Part shown: in pieces, positions 36,673 through 48,515 of the stretch
Numbering within the stretch: position 1 is the stretch's first letter
Layout of the letters: each line of letters begins with the position of its first letter
Source: Motacilla alba alba
Lineage: Eukaryota; Chordata; Aves; Passeriformes; Motacillidae
Direction: 5' to 3'
NCBI RefSeq assembly: GCF_015832195.1
Contig: NC_052031.1
Span: 6,201,850 to 6,265,849, forward strand
Length of the DNA stretch: 64,000 bases
Translations under genes and position numbers: made by a program
Notes under the pieces: model-generated
Databases searched by the model: none
What the model was told of the DNA's origin: nothing
Seen by the model: only the letters and a program-made list of their open reading frames with translations

Positions 36673-39600
36673 AACAAATTTTTAAAATAACTTTAAATCT
36701 GTTTAAATACAGACAAATTTCAAAAAGCTTTCATTTGTGTTCTGATTTATTTCAATAGCTGTACTATGAGAAAAAAAATCCACAAGGTCTGAGAAGCTGC
36801 ATCATTACGTCAACTGAATAAATAAAAATCCAATATAATAAAATGCAAATATTAAAACAACAAGTAAGTTTCTTCTAATGTGCCTGCATTTTCCCCATGT
36901 GATACATCCGTTTTGTACAAAGTATTTGGGTTTGTATTTTATTGCTACTCATGCACCCTGTGTATTCAGAGGAGCAGTTTAATTACAGTATTGGTGAGAA
37001 ACTGGGTCATCCAAGATCTGATTAGCCCTCTGGAGATGCCTCTCCTTGCTTAGCACAGAGGAAGCCCAAGATTACCACATTCCTGAACAACTTAAGCTAC
37101 AGCTCCATGCACACTTCCAGCAAGGCAAAAGCAGCATTTACCAGAATCTGCCCCACAGATCACTGATCCCCACCCGTTCACTGCTCTCCCTGCAGGGCAG
37201 CAGGGCACCCATGGCTGCAGCTACCTAGGCAAGAGCCTAGGGAGCCCCCTCAGTCCCAGGCAGCCTCAGGAATGCTCCAGTAACAAGGAAGAATGCAGGA
37301 ATTCAGGCAGGCACCATTACTGGCATGGGCAACATTTTAAAGAGGTCATGAAATTTTAAGACCCTGAGTTCAGCCTTGGCTCCTGCAGCCCAAACCTTTC
37401 TAATGAATCTTCAATCAAAACTTCCTTGTTAAGACCACACAGATTTCTGTAACTCATTAATTCTGATCTCTGAATTTGTATTTTGAGTCAGAAATTATCT
37501 CCAGCCCAGTTGCTCAGTCTCACCAGGTACAAGCTCACTATAAAGAGGAGATGGAGCAGCAAGTAGCAGTACCCCAAAAAAAGGGATCTGAAAAGTTAAG
37601 ACAACACAGAAGAGCAACAGTGAAGCAATACCAAGTGACAAGTTCTCCTAGCACAAGATTCCAGAGCCAAACAACATGTCTTTTTCATGCTTTAACACCC
37701 CACCACAAAAAAAGTTAACAGTGTACAACTACTGATGCAAATTCTCATGTGTCACTACAGCTACAGTGGTGAATTCCCTTGACAGCTCCAATAAAAGAAG
37801 AGGAAAAATTAAATAAACACTGATATTCTCAATGAAGCAATTTTTAGGGAGTCACCAATATACAGTAGTTTACTATTTAAGAGTCTTGTGGGTTTCCTTC
37901 TTTTTCACATAGCTGAGTTGCAGGGGATTTGCTATTATTTAACTCTTAAAAATTTTTACAAACATTTCACAAGTCTTCAAAGTCATCTTTTGCAAATCTG
38001 CATTATGGCTCTCTGTCCCCTGTAGCCAACAATTCTTTATTATTCACAGCTTCAGTTTTTCATAGAGAATTACTATTTCAAGTTTTAGGAAAAATAACCC
38101 AGGACACACAATTGCTTCTTCTCTATTTCTCAAGTCACAGTATTTATGAAGATTAGAAGATAACTCTGCTGTGAAATCACAACAATTGTGAAAACACTTC
38201 ACTAACTGTAGCTTCAAATTTGTATTTTATGACTAGGCTTTCAGGGTTCATAATTCAAAACTAAAAAACCTAGCATTTAACATAATAATCTGACATCCTT
38301 TAACTATTCATTATTATGTATTGTTAAAGTATTTTAGTTTCTTGGTAAGCTTTCCCTCCCTAGTATGCAGTTGTCTCAGTGAATCAGAACCTAGACTTCT
38401 TCCTTTCTTTCATTCAACCTCATTGCAAAGAAGTGATGACTACAGAGCCTCTTCCATCAAATCATTCTGTTCTTTAATTATTTGCAACAATTCACCCACA
38501 CTACATAAAATGCACAGCCACCTACACTTCAGGTAAAACAAACAAAAAGCCCCAGTATTTATTTAATGAACAGTTTGACTTGGTCCTCAGTTCACTACAG
38601 ATTCATTCTGACACACCAGGAGTGGAGACTGGGGATGAGGGGGGAAAAGGAGCCAGCCTTAACTCACAGACTTTCCTTAGGACAGGGAGCTCTAGAGATG
38701 CCCAGGACACTTTCCTCAGCTGCAAGCACAGAAATAATAATGTGTAGAATGCTAGTTGGAAATTACCTTAAGATCATCCAGTTCCTATGCCCTGCCATGG
38801 ACAGAGACACCTTCCACTCGACCAGGCTGCTCCAAGCCTCATCCAACCTGGCCTAGAGGGACTCACTACAGCACTGCATCTTGATCTGGCTGACCTAAAA
38901 TGTTAAGACTGACCTTAACATTTGTTTTAATTCCCAAGTTCAATGCTCATGAACAGGGAAACTGACAGGCAAAACTATGTCTTTACATACACTATGAGAA
39001 CACAGAAGAAAAGAAACAAAATCTATGTTTTCAGAAATCCCAAAACCACAAGGTTCCTCTGTGAACACAGACTAGAAAGCCAGAGCTGTAATGAGAGGTC
39101 AAGGTATGTAACCAGCCATCAAACAGAAGCAGCCTTTAATCACACCACTGTGGGCTTGATTCAAACTGGAGAGGCAAAAACTGCCCCCATCATTACCAGG
39201 CCACACCAAGCTTTTGCAGAATGTAAGATTACACTGCATAGCATCTCTCAAAATGTCTTCTCTCACACAAAATGTGTTCCCACCCTCAGTCAAACAGAAA
39301 GAAAACCTGAATTGATGGGAGTGAAGCACAAAGAAGCAGGTGATCTTCCCAAATGCATGCAGCATTACGTTTTTAGTGTGTTAGAAATAAAACTAAAAGC
39401 AGAAAGACAAAGTCAGGAAAGAAATACACTGTATTGTAAGTTGGCACTGCACCTTATACATTCAGGGGGAAAAAAATGAAGATGTCAGCAGCTTCTTGCA
39501 ATAGTGTGCACTAACTTTACATTTCACTGCAGCAGCTCAAATAATTTCATTGTACTGAGCCTTCCTCAAAGGAGAAAAGCACAGGAAAATCCCCAAAAAT

Positions 39601-41809
39601 AAAGAGCAGAGTTTATAACATTAAGAATTTATCATGACGCTACACGCTTTCTGGCCACTAAATATCTGGAGAAAATGTAGATTAAATCAACACTTGCTGT
39701 GGTGGGACAATCTAGGCAGGTTGCATCCACCAGGATTTCTTGAAAAAGTTATCTTTAAATACAAAACAAATCAATAATGAACTTCACCTAGCTACACTTG
39801 ATACTGTTACAAACCCTTTAAGGATCTGACCTCAGTGTCCTTTAAGGCATACAACGGAAAAGCACAATTTCAAACACAAATCTGTCTTACCCTTATTTAT
39901 GAAAACAGACATTTACAAAGCTATTTCAATGAAATAAAATCCTCAACAGGGACTGCCTCAGTTTCAACAGATTTTTTGTATTGTCCAACAACAAACAATC
40001 ACTATGAATGGTGAACTCTGCAAGCCTGTCAATGCTCTTCCCAACACAGGGAAAGATCCAGTACAACAGGATCCAAAGCAGGCACTGTAACTATCAAAAA
40101 AGTTTAAAAAAGTAATTCTCTCATTCACTTTCAAAAGAAATTAACTTATCATTGGCTTAAAAATAAGTATGTGTGTGCTTTATAAGTACCAGGATATTAA
40201 CAGATTTACTTCTACAAGGCATTTAAATAAAATAATAAGCTTTGTGTAACAAATTTTATATGGTAAACAAGAAACATTATATGGTAAAAATTACTTAAAA
40301 CTAGTGAATAAAGCTGGTAAAAAGCCCAAATAGGTATGATTTGCCTGTGAAGAAATTTAGGACAGATATTAGAAAAATGATTTAATCATTTTAGGACTTA
40401 GCATCTAGCACAGCCCTTCACAAAGAGCAATGGAAATATGTATTGAATCAAGTACATCACAGGAAGACAAAAAGTAGGATTCAATCACACAGTCTGCACT
40501 TAACAGCATTCTGGAGTTTTTAGTGGCTTTCTGAAGGCTGAGATTACCTCATTTCGGATAGATTTTTTGTTTGAATGACACTAGGTGATGCACAATTTAG
40601 GAATACTGGAGACTGCCACAATTTTTAAGACATCTAGCTATTCTAGGTGCCCACAGATTTTGAGAATAAGCACACATATAGAGACTGTGCAAATAAATGC
40701 AGCTTCATAAGATATGGTACTTACATACCTTACTGACTGAGTTATTTAGGAAAGAGGAGCATAAAACTAAGGTCTGTGCTTATGGTTAAAGTTTCTCTCA
40801 AGTCAACCATAAACTAAGAAATTCAACATCAGCCAAACTCTAAAGCATATTTTTCAAGAGTGGCACTTTGTGTTGTGCCCTTGAAGCCCATCACAGCACA
40901 GGCTTCAGCAGCCACCTTCCCACAAGAATGTGGCACCCAGCACTGAAGAACATCATTACTGACCACCACAAAAAGTACAGCCAAAATGTTGTCTTGCATT
41001 TGAATAAGGGTCTTCATTCTTCCTAATGAACAGCTGAACCCTCCAGCCTGGAATCAGCTCCAAATCTGACCAAAACCAAGGGTGTTTTGCTCTAGCACTG
41101 TCTGTGTGTGCTGTACCCAAACCAGCACCACCACAGCAGCATCCTGAAGTCACGCTTAACACAGCAGGACTGCACATAAGGCAATGAAAAACATGAAAAG
41201 CTCCAGAAATGAAGATTTACATAAAGTGTTTGACAAATCAGGATGTTTGAATAACTGCCTGGAAAATTGTCCTCTATGCAATCCAGCAAATATTTTAAAC
41301 ATCAGAAAGTAAACAAGCGTGAAAAGCAATATGAAAATAGAAATAAATCTGTATAAAAACTAAAATAGTTCTACCTACACCAGCATGAACCCTATAGTTC
41401 AGAAACTCTTCTGAGCTTTTTTTTCGTGTAATTTTTCCTCTGCTGCATTTAAGCAAGCATTTCCTTCATCATTCTTTTTTATTTCCAGATGTCAAGAGCA
41501 ATCATTTTTCATTTAGCTTGACAAGAAATTTAACCAACAATTTTCTTTACTCATTTCCTCCCAGAAACTCAAATGGTCTTATTTTACTAAGAAAGGATAT
41601 AATTATCCTATGAACAAGATGCTCTTCCTTCGGCACGTTCAGTACAGTTGTGTTGAAGCTGAGCTACATTACAAATATAGTTCCTGTGCAAATTAAGTTT
41701 TATCCTTATTTCCACACATGACAAAAGCTGCATGAAGAAGTCTCACATCTGCAAAACTTACAAGACCTTCAAATACTCAAAAGAGTTCACTAAAAAGAGG
41801 TTATCTTAC
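36673..41809. other. Intron-like block
   Basis: Holds the CR1 piece at 38740-38860 and a 178-codon plus-strand open frame at 38943-39479. No exon-like minus-strand segments with two good splice sites and an open frame were found. Confidence 0.5.
38740..38860 (-). mobile_element. CR1 LINE 3' fragment
   Basis: The plus strand shows the antisense CR1 tail: a tagaat remnant, ttggaaattaccttaagatc, atccagttcctatgccctgc, catggacagagacaccttcc, then accaggctgctccaag and atccaacctggcc. It is diverged and truncated, about 120 bp, inside an intron-like region. Confidence 0.85.
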
Positions 41810-41823
41810 CCATCAGATATGAC
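41810..41823 (-). CDS. Candidate microexon 5 (14 nt; 35 nt with an alternative acceptor)
   Basis: The donor GATGG|GTAAGATAA is strong. Acceptor ccggaagttttgctttag| gives a 14-nt exon. An AG further upstream (exon end 41844) gives 35 nt in the same frame, reading HRKFCFRSYLM. Both fit the incoming phase. The short length makes chance occurrence likely. Confidence 0.2.
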
Positions 41824-42393
41824 CTAAAGCAAAACTTCCGGTGCCTTTCATCTGGTTTTTTCCACCAGAACAGACATCAAGTCACAGTTTTCTGTGGCTC
41901 AGATCATTCCAATACATGCAGAATTCCTTTGGGATCAAACCTCTATACTAGAATTTGAGTAACGTATTTCTCTTTTTCCTATAAAATGAAGTCCATTGAT
42001 TTTATGCTGGATTTTACCAGTTATTTTAATTTACTAGGCAGTCACAAATTTTGGAATTCTCAGCAAACCCAAGGCACTTTCCCCTCAGAGTTACATGTTT
42101 TATTTATACTGAATAAAACAAATATCATCTTGTTACAGAACTCAGCTTCTTGAAAATGAGACCAGACTACAGAGAAGTCTCACAGAGCACACATTGACCA
42201 AAAATTTGCAAATTAAAAATGGCATCTGCCAACTCTCAGGTTTATTTGGTTATTTTAACAGGACCGAAGACACAAAACTCAGTATGAATATTTTCAAGGA
42301 AAAACCACCTCCCAAAAGCTACTACAGAAGTACAGTTCTTCTAAACTACAACCTAAGGGTTTCTTTTTTTCTGAAAGAAAGGAATCTACTTAC

Positions 42394-42483
42394 TCATGAC
42401 TGGAAACTTCTTTGTATATAATCCAAGACAGGTCTTGAAGCAAGGTATCTTGTTGGAGAAGGTTTCTCAGAGGTATACATGTC
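42394..42483 (-). CDS. Candidate internal exon 4 (90 nt)
   Basis: One of the best splice pairs in the window: acceptor tattttcctcccaccttcag| and donor CATGA|GTAAGTAG. The phase-compatible frame reads CIPLRNLLQQDTLLQDLSWI then IYKEVSSH, leucine-rich and helical. A second frame is open until a TGA that coincides exactly with the donor. The product is not recognised; HEAT/ARM-like helices are possible but unproven. Confidence 0.4.
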   Translation of the reverse strand, partial: DMYTSEKPSPTRYLASRPVLDYIQRSFQS

Positions 42484-43007
42484 CTGAAGGTGGGAGGAAA
42501 ATAAAAATACATATAATTTTTTCAACTTCAAATCGCCAGAATATATGTTTACACATAAACTGTCTTTCCTACTCTCTTTTCATCCTCCTTGTTCAAAAAA
42601 GAAAAAAGAAAGGAAAACAGAGATGTGTTTGTTATGACTGGGGAGCCTTACTGCTTATGGATACATTGGGCTGTTTATCGACCCAAAACCTTCCTCTAAC
42701 AATCACATTATAAACTTGTGTATGTGCTTTGAAAAAAAAGTGCTGTAAAATATAATGTTTGTTATCTCTTGGGAGCAGTTAAAAAGTTAAAAGGACAAGA
42801 CTACAACATGGATATAGTAACTGAAAATTCCTAAGTGGTATTTTCCTTCAGCAACCTCAGCTGGCAAAACAATGCAAAAAACCCCACTTTTTAAAACACA
42901 AGAAATGCAAGTAAGATTACTAAACAAGCACAGGTTGACACTAACATCAAACATTTCCTTCTCAGAAACAAAATGTGAAAAAGTTACCATTCCCAGCAAC
43001 TATAAAC

Positions 43008-43092
43008 CTACAGTTCCACCAATTCCTCGTTGATTTCAGAAGATACCCAAGTAGGGCAGATATGGATTCACTAACAATAAGCCTGGTCCTCC
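43008..43092 (-). CDS. Candidate internal exon 3 (85 nt)
   Basis: Acceptor ctatatttggcttcag| and donor CTGTAG|GTTTATAG (the GTTTAT is weak). The frame compatible with exon 2 is open and reads RTRLIVSESISALLGYLLKS..., an amphipathic helix-like stretch. It enters in phase 1 and leaves in phase 2. Unidentified. Confidence 0.3.
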
Positions 43093-45131
43093 CTGAAGCC
43101 AAATATAGAGGACTTAATCTCCAACAATGACAGCACAGCAAGTACATTTTGAAAAATGTATTATATAATCTCCCTCCTGCTGCTAAAAGCAAATTTATCC
43201 AAGTCTGATAGAACAGTTAAACGAAAGAAACTTCACTCACAGCTGAGATGAAAAGAAGAAATCCAACACATCTACTAAGCTGTACAGAGTTTTATTCTAA
43301 TACCTGCACAAGTGGAGACTATCTGTAAACTAAGGAATATTATGTGATATATTTCCTCTTTTCAAAACAAATTACAACCTGCTGAACCTCACCACCTGTG
43401 CTAATCCAGCCAGGTATCTTGTGCTGACTCAGATTTCAAGTCTCAACTCTCCTGATCTCTTCATGCTCAAAAAAAAAAAAACCCCACAAAGTAAAATGCA
43501 AAAAGACATAAGAAGAGATTTAACTTTTCCTAAATTATGACTTCACATAACATTTACAGATCTACAGCACATAGCAAAGTAGTACAGGAACTACCACAGG
43601 ACAACTACCACAGGACATCACAAGAAGGTTCCTTTATCAACTGCTAAAACAATTTTAAAAAGTAAACATCAAAGCCACACACACTATGAAAAAAAGAAAT
43701 CCAGCTGCCAAAAGGAAGCCTTTGGTAAAGCTGCAGATTGAAAATTACAAGCAACTTTTTTGCACTGAAAAAGTAACACAGGGAAGAGACTCAGTAGGGG
43801 AAGACGGCAGCTGAAAAAATCCACACAAACATTCTAAAATGTTTGTCTCATAAGCAGAGATGAACACAAAGCCATGAGATGCTACATCAGTGAAGAACAG
43901 TTTGAACTGCAGGCCCTGTCAACTTTCCATGAATGTCTGCTAAATTAAATATTTAAGCACACACAGCCCATTCAAAAATGAAGTGTCTGTTAAAACATAT
44001 CATTAAAACTGCAGCCCTGTCAGTTTCCTCTGGGTTACTGGTGGCAAAATTAGCAAATATAACTCCCATGACATTTAATTATTTACTGGGCTAATAACAC
44101 CTATTATGTTAAGAACATCAGATGGATTAGACATCCCTCAAACCAGGTCCAAAGCACTTTTGACCAGTTTCACACAACCTTGGGGCCCAAATTCTTCTTG
44201 AATCTTATGCATAATCAACTGGAAGACCAGAGTCTCCCATTCAACTTGATTTTCCAAAGGCATTATCTCACCCTAGTTTTGTAAATACAAACTAACAATC
44301 CTTAGCCTCTGAGACATCGTGTTACATGACATTTTATTGTGTGTATGTACAGGAAAGGGCTGTTCATTAGGAAAAAACAAAGCAGCAGCTCTGAAAACCA
44401 CTTAAGGCTAATAATAGCTTAATTATGCACCCTCATTGCTTATAAAAATCTTGTCACGTAACAGTGAGGAAATGAGATGGGGATGATACAGAAGCTCTGT
44501 TCTACCCAAACGTCTGAAAAGTGAAGGCTCCAGTGCACCAGAGCAACCTGACCCAGCCATAAAGTGCTGCTCCTCTACTGCCTTCGGTGTCTAAATATTT
44601 TGTTTAGCTACTGCTAGCATCTGTTTAGCACACAATGCAGACTTCTGGTAAATTCAGCTGTTGTTCTCTGAAATAACACAACGTGTGTGTTTTATATAAT
44701 TTCCCTTGTAAGTAACTTCTTTAGAAAAAGGAAAGTTTTGTCTTTCATCTGTAATTTTGAGTACAGCAATAGCAAGCAGTGTTGAAAGTCAACGCTACCA
44801 AACAGCAGACAGTCCCTGTTTTCCATTGCATTGCAATAGCAACACCTTTTCCTAGGGATGTGTGTTAAAAACTGTTTTCACTTTGCTTTCTCAGCCAACC
44901 GGATTTATTTCAATGCCTGCAGGGTTCTCTCTTGTACAGAAATACTACCAACTAGTACAAAACAGAAAAAAAAGACAATTACTTGTTCAGTGTCTTTCTG
45001 GAAGACACCATCTTGGAAAAACTTTTAATTCAAAACACTGCCGGACACTCTTTCCGCTTTCCCTTGCAATCAACAAGGCTACAATAAAAATAAAAAATAA
45101 AAAAACAAACCACCAACCCACCCACACATAC

Positions 45132-45280
45132 CCTTGATCTTTGTCTTTTCTTCAAGAGCTAACCCTTGCATACACCTCATGTTTCCTCCAGTGACACACT
45201 TGTACTCTCTCGCTGCTGGCAGTATCACCTCCAGGAGCTGTGAAACTCCTGGCACTCCAGCTGAGATTTGACAGGAATAC
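45132..45280 (-). CDS. Candidate internal exon 2 (149 nt)
   Basis: Acceptor context tttgctcactgcag| and donor ATCAAGG|GTATGTGTG are both good. The frame is open throughout in the phase required by exon 1, giving ...SQLLEVILPAAREYKCV... and ending KTKIK plus one base. A second frame is also open in the first half. The helix-like Leu/Ala pattern is compatible with a folded protein, but no family is recognised. Confidence 0.35.
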
Positions 45281-47527
45281 CTGCAGTGAGCAAAGCTCTT
45301 TGCAACTGCAAATTCACAGGCACTCACAATACATTCAATTACCTGTTTCCATAGCTGGTGCCAGGTTTCTTTTTTTTTTACCCAATACTCTGTTTCAGGA
45401 TAATTAGCAGGAGCCAGATTGGAAGCAAATTACAGCATATTGTACTTCCATGCAGTGTGACTCTACCCAGAGATGTTCCTTAAAGCTGGCAATTAAAGAT
45501 TCAGGTCCAGCCTGTGTGTGTGTTACTGTAGGATCTGTTTAAGTTAGATACTAAGGGGTTAACATTAAGAATTTATACCCCCAGCTCCCAAGAACCAGGA
45601 ATCACAGGAGCAGCATGCAACTGCCCTGCTTAAACACACAAACACTCTAAAGAGAGCCTGCCTTGCACAAATCAGTATTTTAGTGTCATGTACAGTCTTC
45701 TTTAAACCAAACATTATAGCCCCTCACAGAAAACAGACAGATTTCAGAAGCACTGTGTTTTAGAGTTGCACAGATAGCTGGCTGGCAAAACATTAGGTCT
45801 GAAATTGGTGGTTTCCGTGCTGTATAATCAGAGGGCAGAGGAATAGCTGGTTAAAAGGCAGTTCTACTAAATACTTATTTTACACTGCATCTCAACTGAA
45901 CTAACTTAAAAGTTATAATCAGAAACAACAAAAGTTAGAAAGGAGTAAAACTAAGTCACTTCAGAGTACAGCTATCAAAAAGAACATAACAAAAATGCCT
46001 AATATCGCACCAAGCCTCTGAGCACCCCAGCTCAGTAAAATGCCCAAGACAGCACAAACGCACAATTCACAACGAAGTGCAATTGCTACTGTTTCAGAAC
46101 CTACACAGAAACACTGACTGGCCACAGATGAGGAAGCACATGGAAGTACAAATGAAACAAGCCCAACGACACACCCTCCTTTGTTCATAGCAGGAATATT
46201 TACACTACAAAGCGTTGAGGCAAATCGCCTTTAGTTTCAGGCACTGCTGATTGGCCGCTGCGTTCAATACACACACGCCTGGCAGAGTTGGAGTTTCGAC
46301 TGTCACACAGCAGCTCTAGACTGCAGGGCGCGCAGCAAGCTAAAAAACCATAGAAAACAATTATTTAATATAATTATCCTAACTGAATGATCCTCCGCAA
46401 GATACATTTGTTGTGAACAGAGCAGATGCGGATTTGTTTTCACTCCACTGTGATTCAGGGAAAGCTGAAAACCAGCTTCCCTCACAGCCAGTTTTCAGTG
46501 CAGCTGCCTCCTCCAAGCAGCGAACGGCACAAAGAAAGTTATTCTCGAGCATATGCGGGTGAACAACTGGTACAGGAGTTTGGAGACAGTGACTTTTAAG
46601 CCACCACTTGACTCTCGTTCAGCTGGCAGCCCAGTGGCTTCGGTGGTTTTCTACAGGCGGCCATCCACGCCACAGAAAGAACCTGAAACACCTGATAATA
46701 ACTGGCTCTTTGCTGGGAGTCCCGGGGGAGTCTGAGGGCTGGGAGAGAGCCATGGAGACCCAGGGCTGAGCACAGCCTGGGGGACGCCCTCCGTCCCAGC
46801 CCACCGCTGCCAGCCTGGCGCTTTCCACCACATACCTGAAGTATTACAAAAAGCAGAGGAGGGAGCAGGTACAGAGAGAGCAGCGGTGCCAGAAAGTCAC
46901 ATTAAAGGCTTCAGCCAGAGAAATCGTCCCTACTCTTGACTAGGGCGGCACTGTCGTCTGCCACATGGCCAGAGGAGAGGGGCCTCAAGGAGGCCCCAAG
47001 TGTCGGACCTAAAGCCGTGAGTCCCTCCAGCACACACCCACACACACAGCTCCCCAGCCCGCTCTGACTGCGGCCCCTCACGCCGCCACACCTCACTCCA
47101 ACCTTACAACGGGACCAGGGGCATCTCCACAGGGCTTCCCCCGGGCTCCCCCAGCTCTCCCGGCTCCGCCGCGTCCCGCAGCCCCCCACGCGCCGCCCCC
47201 TCCCCAGCAGGAAGGGCAGGGAGCCTCCAAAAACACACACGCACCCCTCCGCTGGGAATGGAACAGTCCCAGCACCCCAGTACCCTGCGGGAGCCGGCTC
47301 CCGCCACTTCCACCTCTCCGGCCTCGCGGGGGGTGCGCCACCCCCCGGGGGAGGATGGTAGCGCCCGCCTCCCCTCAGCCGGGAGGAACCCACCCGCTTC
47401 AATGGAGGGTCCGGCGCGGCACCTCCACACACACGCGCGCCCCCCCCCGCACCCCCCCAATGGACGGGTCCAGCCGGCCATCCCGGGGCCGCACAATGGC
47501 CGGAGCAAAGTCCCGGCTCGTCCCTAC

Positions 47528-47709
47528 CTTTGCTCGGCTTCCTCCTCTCCCCGGGGCCTCCCTCCGCCGCCTTCCCCAGCGGCGCGTCCGTGCTCGCTGC
47601 CCCGGGACCGGCAGCCTCCGACCAGGAAGTGCCCCGATGTGACACCGCCGCTATGGAAACCCTCCCCGCCCCCGCCCCTCCCACAGGGCTGACCCGCCGC
47701 GGCCGCCAT
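47528..47709 (-). CDS. Candidate first coding exon of minus-strand gene (or 5' UTR exon)
   Basis: From the ATG at 47709 the frame is open for 60 codons plus two bases, to the splice donor AAAG|GTAGGGA. The peptide starts MAAAAGQPCGRGGGG and is rich in Gly, Ala, Arg and Glu, which is typical of translated CpG-island DNA, so it may be untranslated leader. Exon 1 very likely reaches further upstream than the ATG. The donor is strong. It ends in phase 2, which fits the candidate exon at 45132-45280. No homologue is recognised. Confidence 0.45.
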
Positions 47710-47762
47710 CTTGCGCTCGGGACGAGGCGCCTGCCCGCGGCCGGAGCTGCTGCGGGGAGAAG
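47653..47762 (+). other. Possible divergent first exon on plus strand
   Basis: On the plus strand an ATG at 47653 opens a frame (METLPAPAPPTGLTRR...) that reaches a possible splice donor GAGAAG|GTGGGA at 47763. It lies head to head with the minus-strand exon inside the CpG island, as in a bidirectional promoter. The donor is only moderate, GC-rich DNA gives long open frames by chance, and I could not follow a convincing plus-strand exon chain to the right. It could equally be a promoter upstream antisense transcript. Confidence 0.2.
47702..47712 (-). promoter_or_regulatory. YY1-type element overlapping a start codon
   Basis: The minus strand reads AAGATGGCGGC, the classic downstream-promoter YY1 motif. 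Its ATG (47709-47707) has A at -3 and G at +4, a strong Kozak context. In many CpG-island genes this motif sits just downstream of the transcription start and either contains the true start codon or lies in the 5' UTR. Confidence 0.55.
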
Positions 47763-47850
47763 GTGGGAAAAACACAAAGCGGGCCTGGTGCCCTCAGAAA
47801 CTCCATGGCTGTGCTGCGTGAGCTGCCAAGGCTCTCAGTATGGGCACACA

Positions 47851-47905
47851 TTCTCCTGTGTCCAGTTCTGGGCTCCAGTGGGACACGAAAAACATCGGGA
47901 TAAAT
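47851..47905 (+). mobile_element. Possible CR1 internal fragment at the CpG-island edge
   Basis: The string ctcctgtgtccagttctggg then ctccagtgggacacgaaaaa and catcggg resembles a CR1 region upstream of its 3' end in which a tgttcagttttgggc-like motif is followed by an aagaaggacatt-like motif. Short and diverged; could be coincidence. Confidence 0.3.
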
Positions 47906-48515
47906 CAAGCTCCCGAGTTCTTTATTTTATAGTATTGGGGAGTAGGCGTTACTTTATTCGCAGATAACTCCAGTCATATGCAGTCCATTTCCAAAACTTT
48001 TCACTCACACATTTTTCAGCAAACGAATTACTGTTCTTTGGTTCTAAATTGCACAACTCTCTTCATTTGAATTGCTATTCTATTAGTTATTGGTTTCTTG
48101 CTTCTAGTGTTAATTAGTCCACATTTTTCAGCCTTTTTATCAGTTTTTCCCTGACAGAGTCTACAGTGTTAGGCTGTAATGTCTTTGTTAGTCTCTTATG
48201 GTTACTCCAATATATGCTTGGAGGGCCATAAATTTTGGATCCTTGGTGTCCAGCTTTCCTTTGTTCATTGAAGTTTATCGGGGTTAGTCTAGCAAAACTG
48301 AAAGTTTCAGCAATCTAACAATAAGTCTGTCACAATAACGTGCTGGCCAAAGTGGAGAATTACACTGCTTGAGACTATTACACTGCTTTTGATTAATTAA
48401 AACAATTACTTTAAAAAATTAATTAGGAAAGTGATATCATTTCCAACAATTCCTCCCTTTGGAAGTGATTTTAATTATTTCTTTTAAGATTATTTCCACT
48501 TAAATCACTGAATAT

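Larger units (their letters stand above)
46900..47780. promoter_or_regulatory. CpG island, likely gene promoter
   Basis: This is the only long stretch with many CpG dinucleotides and very high GC; flanking DNA is AT-rich and CpG-poor. It contains long C and G runs (for example 47430-47458) and no TATA box. Motifs seen are an ETS-type CCAGGAAGTG at 47622-47631 and a YY1-type element on the minus strand at 47702-47712. A splice donor on the minus strand at 47527 and a weaker one on the plus strand at 47763 suggest transcription in both directions. Housekeeping-type promoters in birds usually look like this. The exact start sites cannot be read from the sequence. Confidence 0.85.

Noticed and set aside
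46911..47777. 288-codon minus-strand open frame across the CpG island
   Set aside because: GC-rich DNA lacks stops by composition. The frame ignores the strong splice donor at 47527, and its content is low-complexity Gly/Arg/Pro.
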